From Sorangium cellulosum So ce56 (GTDB taxonomy: Bacteria; Myxococcota_A; Polyangia; Polyangiales; Polyangiaceae): a DNA stretch of 64,000 bases. A program made the position numbers and the translations under genes. Below the pieces are notes generated by a model. That model made no database searches. It had not been told where the DNA came from and saw nothing but the letters and a program-made list of their open reading frames with translations. Where the stretch lies: assembly GCF_000067165.1 (NCBI RefSeq), contig NC_010162.1, forward strand, positions 620,001 to 684,000, in the 5' to 3' direction. Below are positions 60,425 through 64,000 of the stretch, piece after piece. Position 1 is the first letter of the stretch. The number at the start of each line of letters is the position of its first letter.

Positions 60425-61330
60425 ATGAGCGTGCGGCCGATCCCCGGGACGCTGCTCTCGCTGCTCCTCCTGTGCTCCGCAGGCTGTGGGAGCGACGCGG
60501 CCGATGGGCTCGTGGTGGTCGGCCTCACGACGGAGCTGGCCGTCGGCTTCGATATCGAGCGCGTCGAGCGGACCACGAAGGTGGATGGAGTCGTCACGCG
60601 CACCGAGGGGCTTTCGTACCGGAGGGGACAGCTGTCGCTCCCGGCGGAGCTCGAGGTGGGGCCAGCGCGGGACGGCGCGGAGGTCGAGCTGTCCATCGCG
60701 GCGTTCCGCGATGGCGAGGCCTCTCCCGTCCTGACGCGGAAGGCCGCGACCCGCGCGGCTGGCGGGCGGAGCGTGCTCCTGCCCGTCTCGCTCGACGAAG
60801 CGTGCTGCGCGATCTCCTGCGCGGCGAGCGCGACCTGCGCGGCCGGGGCGTGCGTCGACCCCTTCATCGCCCCCTCCGCGCTCGACGACTACGACCCGCA
60901 GTGGATCGCGTCAGCGAACGACGCGTGCAAGACGCCGTCCTCTGGCGACCCCGCGGTCGTGATCGGGCTGGGGCAAGACGCGTTCGCCTCGCTGGAGCAT
61001 GGCGAGGTCGTGCCGATCGAGGCGGGCCCTCAAGGGGGGCACCACGTGTGGCTCGCGCTGCGCGTGACGGGCCTTCGCCAGATGGGCTCGCGCCTGACCG
61101 TGGAGGGGTACTTCCCCGAGCTGGAGTTCGAGCTCCTTCCCTTCACCGCGCAGATCACGCTGCACAGGGCGGCGGAGGGCGGCTGCGAGATCGACGGCGT
61201 GCGCTTCCAGGTGGACCGGGGGCTCCCGGTCGAGACCGTCCGGGGGCAAGCGCTCGACATCCAGGTCACCCTGGAGGACCCGAACGGCGACGTCGGGACG
61301 GCCGCGCAGCGGGTCGTCCTATCTCCATGA
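60425..61330 (+). CDS. Lipoprotein, probable partner of the Cys-rich protein
   Basis: 301 residues starting 10 bases after the Cys-rich protein gene. Lipobox LLLCSAGC. The mature part is beta-rich (LVVVGLTTELAVGFDIERVERTTK) with a Cys cluster ACCAISCAASATCAAGAC. No family recognised. Position suggests export and surface assembly together with the upstream protein. Confidence 0.72.
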   Translation: MSVRPIPGTLLSLLLLCSAGCGSDAADGLVVVGLTTELAVGFDIERVERTTKVDGVVTRTEGLSYRRGQLSLPAELEVGPARDGAEVELSIAAFRDGEASPVLTRKAATRAAGGRSVLLPVSLDEACCAISCAASATCAAGACVDPFIAPSALDDYDPQWIASANDACKTPSSGDPAVVIGLGQDAFASLEHGEVVPIEAGPQGGHHVWLALRVTGLRQMGSRLTVEGYFPELEFELLPFTAQITLHRAAEGGCEIDGVRFQVDRGLPVETVRGQALDIQVTLEDPNGDVGTAAQRVVLSP

Positions 61331-61395
61331 CACATGCGCTGTCGGAGCGGCTCATCAAGGCCGTCCGTTTTGATCCTGGCTCAGCCAAGTACCCC

Positions 61396-62919
61396 TCATG
61401 CGATGACGCCAGCGCGTCGCGACCTCCGCCGCGCCGCCGCGGCCGCCGCCAGGCACGCGGCGGCAACGGCGCCGGCCCGGCCCTCCTCCACGCCGCCGGT
61501 ACGGCAGCCGCAGCCCGCTTCGCTCGGCCGCGCCCCGCCAGAAGGCGGCGCCCCGCCGCCTGGTCCGTCGGGCGCTCCGCCCGCACCCGCGGCGCTCGCC
61601 TGGCCCCCGCCGCTCGCCGCCGCGGCGCCAGCGCCGGTTGCGCCCGTCGCGCCCGTCGCGCCCGTCGCGACGGCGCTCGCGCCGCTGCCGGCCGCGGGTG
61701 AACCGGCGTCCGGCGTGCAGTCCCGGTGGCCGGTCATCAGCGCGATCCTCGGCCAGTCGGTCGGGCAGACCGCTCCGACCGCGGTGCTCGCCGCGCACTC
61801 CAGAGGACCACGGATGCACCCCTGCTGGAGCAGCGGCTCGAACGTCGCGCCGCCGTCGAGCGAGCGGCCGATCGTGAAGCCGTCCAGGAACTCGCTCGCG
61901 CACGCGTAGAGGCCCGAATCCGTCCAGGCGAAGCAGCGCGGCGCGACGCTCGAGACGCGCTCGAAGGCCAGCGTCGACGAGGGCGCGCGGAAGACGCCGT
62001 CGACGTCGCTGCCCACCGCCACCGTCGCGCCGTCGGGCGAGATCGCGAACGCGCGCACGAAGCCCTCGGTCGTGAACACGGGCGCGAACGCCGCACCGCC
62101 GTCCGTCGAGACGAACAGGCGCCCCGGCGCGCTCGCGATCCGCACGTACAGCACGTCGGCGTCGAGCGGATCGACCCCCGCGATGTACGGCTCGCGCGAC
62201 GTCGTGCTCCCCGGCACCGCCGCGCTCTGCCACGTCTCCCCGCCGTCGGCCGAGCGCGCGAGCACCCCCTTGACGGAGCCGCCCTCGCTCGCGAGGCCGC
62301 TCACGTAGACCCGCCGCGGATCCGACGGCGCGACGTCGACCGTCCGGGCCACAAAGCCCGCCGGGAGCGGCGCCCCCGCGCCTGTCCAGCTCGCGCCGCC
62401 GTCGCGCGATGTCCAGAGGCCGTGCCTGGTCCCCGCGACCACCGCGACGACGTGCGACGGATCGCCCTGCCGGACCGAGAGATCGATCACCTCCCGCCCC
62501 TCGAGCTCGGCGGCGCGCGCCCAGGCGCAGCCGCCCTCGGCGCCGACCGCGATCCCGTCGGCCAGCGCGGCGAGCACCCGGCCGCTCGCCGCCGCCGCGA
62601 TGGGCGGGGATTGGCCGGCCGTGTCGTCGTACCCGACCGCGCCCTCGCAGATCCAGCGCCAGCTCGCGCCCCCGTCTCGCGTGGTCAGCAGGCCGTACGT
62701 CATCCGGGCGACGGCGCGCGCTGGATCCGCCGGGTCGAACACGAGCTGGTCCGCCGAGGGAAAGACGCCGTTCGCGGCCGCAGGGGAGGGGAGCGCCATG
62801 GCGGCGAGCGCGACGGCGCGCGGCACGGCGGCGAGCGCGACGGCGCGCGCCGCGGCGGGCGCGGCTGCGCGCGCCGGGCGAGATCCCGGCCTCACGGCGC
62901 GCGGGGGAGGCGGTCGCAT
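61396..62919 (-). CDS. BNR/sialidase-fold surface protein with MYXO-CTERM-like tail
   Basis: 507 residues. Arg/Ala-rich signal region to about residue 48 (MALPSPAAA). Repeated Asp-box/BNR motifs (TRDGGASWRW, SRDGGASWTG, SADGGETWQS, STDGGAAFAP, SLDGGATFEP) define a beta-propeller of the VPS10/photosystem-stability type. A Gly/Ala/Thr linker leads to GCGCRTGG, a hydrophobic helix and ARRRSRR, a MYXO-CTERM sorting signal. Surface-exposed; no catalytic residues identified. Converges with the lipoprotein gene. Confidence 0.88.
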   Translation of the reverse strand: MRPPPPRAVRPGSRPARAAAPAAARAVALAAVPRAVALAAMALPSPAAANGVFPSADQLVFDPADPARAVARMTYGLLTTRDGGASWRWICEGAVGYDDTAGQSPPIAAAASGRVLAALADGIAVGAEGGCAWARAAELEGREVIDLSVRQGDPSHVVAVVAGTRHGLWTSRDGGASWTGAGAPLPAGFVARTVDVAPSDPRRVYVSGLASEGGSVKGVLARSADGGETWQSAAVPGSTTSREPYIAGVDPLDADVLYVRIASAPGRLFVSTDGGAAFAPVFTTEGFVRAFAISPDGATVAVGSDVDGVFRAPSSTLAFERVSSVAPRCFAWTDSGLYACASEFLDGFTIGRSLDGGATFEPLLQQGCIRGPLECAASTAVGAVCPTDWPRIALMTGHRDCTPDAGSPAAGSGASAVATGATGATGATGAGAAAASGGGQASAAGAGGAPDGPGGGAPPSGGARPSEAGCGCRTGGVEEGRAGAVAAACLAAAAAARRRSRRAGVIA

Positions 62920-62992
62920 CGAGGATCCATCGTACCGCGGCGCGCGCCGAGAACGGCCCACGCGCCCTCCGCGCCCCGCTACACTCGCCGCA

Positions 62993-64000
62993 ATGCCGGA
63001 GCGCATCGTCGTGTCCTTTCGAGGTACTGCGGCCCTCTCGCAGCCAGACAGCACGGACGCGGTCGCGCCGTGGCCCGGCCGCCGCGGCGCGCCGCGGGCG
63101 TCCGCGCCGCCGTCGCGCCAGAAGGGCGCCGCGCGCGCCGCGGGCAGCGCCGCGCGCGGCGAGGAGAGCTACCTCGCGAGGGCGCTCGCGCTGAAGAAGC
63201 GCGCCGAGGCGCTCGGCGCCACCCTGTGCGCCTGGAGCGCGCAGACCTTCTCGTTCGAGTTCACCCCCGACGACGTCGAGGAGGCCGTGCTGCTCGCCGC
63301 GCTCGCCGCGGAGGACGCGTCGGTGCACCCCGACGCGCGCTTCGCGGTCGGCATCGCGCAGGGCGAGATGACCTACGTCGGCGAGGCGGGGCGCTTCACC
63401 GCGCTCTCCTGGGGGCAGCCGCTGCTCGTCGCCGTCATGCTCGCCCGCGTCGCGCTCCCCGGCGACGTGCTCCTCGATCCCGCGCTCCCCGCCGTGAGCT
63501 CGGGCGAGCTCATGACCCTCGGCGCCCACCGCGGCGTCGACGGCGCGCGCCGGGTGCGCGGCCTCCGCCTCGACGCGCAGCAGCCGCTGCGCAGGCAGGT
63601 CGCCGAGAGCGTGGCGCGCCTGTGCAAGCCGCCGCTCATCGGCCGCGACGCCGAGCTCGCCGAGCTCGCCGTGCCCCCCGGCTCCCTCGCGATCGTCCGG
63701 GCCGAGCCCGGCGCCGGCGGCACGCGGCTGCTCCTCGATCTGGAGAGGCTGCTCGCGCCGTCGCGGAGCCTCTTCGTCGCGCCGATCGGGGCCTCGCGCG
63801 AGCCGTTCGGCGCGCTCCGGCGCGCCCTCGCGCGCGCGGCGCTCCGCGCCGAGAAGAGCCGCGCCCGCGCGCCGGCGCTCCCGGATCGGCTGAAGCCCGC
63901 GCTCGCCCGGCTCCTCGCCGGCGAGGGCGTCGAGCCGAGGATCGCCGCCGAGGTGCTCGCCGTGTGGCTCGCCCCGTCCGACGTCCGCGTCGGCCTGCTC
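62993..64000 (+). CDS. Degenerate cyclase-like domain fused to AAA ATPase, 3'-truncated
   Basis: 336 codons open to the window end. After a basic, low-complexity N-terminus (to about 55), residues about 60-170 resemble a class III nucleotide-cyclase fold (ARFAVGIAQGEM, GQPLLVAVMLARVALPGDVLLD) without clear metal or substrate residues. LIGRDAELAEL then begins an AAA/STAND-like ATPase whose P-loop, AEPGAGGTR, lacks the usual GKT ending. A TPR region would be expected beyond the window. No good ribosome binding site. Confidence 0.65.
   Translation, partial: MPERIVVSFRGTAALSQPDSTDAVAPWPGRRGAPRASAPPSRQKGAARAAGSAARGEESYLARALALKKRAEALGATLCAWSAQTFSFEFTPDDVEEAVLLAALAAEDASVHPDARFAVGIAQGEMTYVGEAGRFTALSWGQPLLVAVMLARVALPGDVLLDPALPAVSSGELMTLGAHRGVDGARRVRGLRLDAQQPLRRQVAESVARLCKPPLIGRDAELAELAVPPGSLAIVRAEPGAGGTRLLLDLERLLAPSRSLFVAPIGASREPFGALRRALARAALRAEKSRARAPALPDRLKPALARLLAGEGVEPRIAAEVLAVWLAPSDVRVGLL

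Noticed and set aside
1..64000. tRNA or rRNA genes
   Set aside because: I looked for T-loop and anticodon-arm patterns and conserved rRNA sequence and saw none; a covariance search would be needed to exclude them fully.

Overview
The window is high-GC DNA (roughly 70% or more by eye) with the character of a large-genome myxobacterium of the Sorangium/Polyangium type. The evidence is two Hanks-type Ser/Thr kinases (one fused to an AAA/TPR module), an FHA-sigma54 activator, a bactofilin cluster, many lipoproteins, Cys-rich and FG-GAP surface proteins, a MYXO-CTERM-like tail, and VWA/BatA-type loci. No rRNA, tRNA or CRISPR array was recognised. The genus is an inference; no marker gene fixes it.

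Layout. 1-2282: histidine kinase/receiver pair and a squalene/phytoene synthase-like enzyme. 3237-7196: giant kinase-ATPase. 7663-12089: two lipoproteins, a MocR regulator and an AhpD-like protein. 12350-15558: cystathionine beta-synthase, acyl carrier protein and stand-alone adenylation enzyme in one operon. 15942-22503: FHA-sigma54 activator, divergent stress genes (CsbD, GlsB), a class V aminotransferase, and a MarR regulator translationally coupled to a ClC channel. 22746-27901: glyQ, three bactofilins plus pyrE, and a styrene-monooxygenase-like flavoprotein. 27900-31144: a segment bracketed by two copies of the radC 3' end, then a sigma factor/RadC pair and an XRE regulator.

31516-38470 is the most unusual part: a chromosomal integron. 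An integron-type tyrosine recombinase lies on the minus strand. A GTTGGGC core site (candidate attI) lies upstream of it, followed by plus-strand cassette genes. These are interrupted by three attC-like sites of exactly 86 bp that share R''/R' cores and a GCTTCGC loop. The cassettes encode unknown proteins, an MltR-like protein, an Rpn-like protein with internal repeats, a broken PIN toxin, and an RHH/HNH pair. Parts of this stretch are visibly less GC-rich than the host.

38672-64000 returns to myxobacterial chromosome: an 11-copy 22-bp tandem array, secreted and lipoproteins, a 1041-aa VWA membrane protein with two small paralogous membrane proteins, a kinase, a Uma2 protein, an FG-GAP lipoprotein, a DUF58/BatA pair, a zinc alcohol dehydrogenase, a membrane protein gene joined in frame through a TAG codon to a second reading frame, a VWA lipoprotein, a 32-Cys surface protein, a MYXO-CTERM sialidase-fold protein, and a partial cyclase-like/AAA regulator running off the end.
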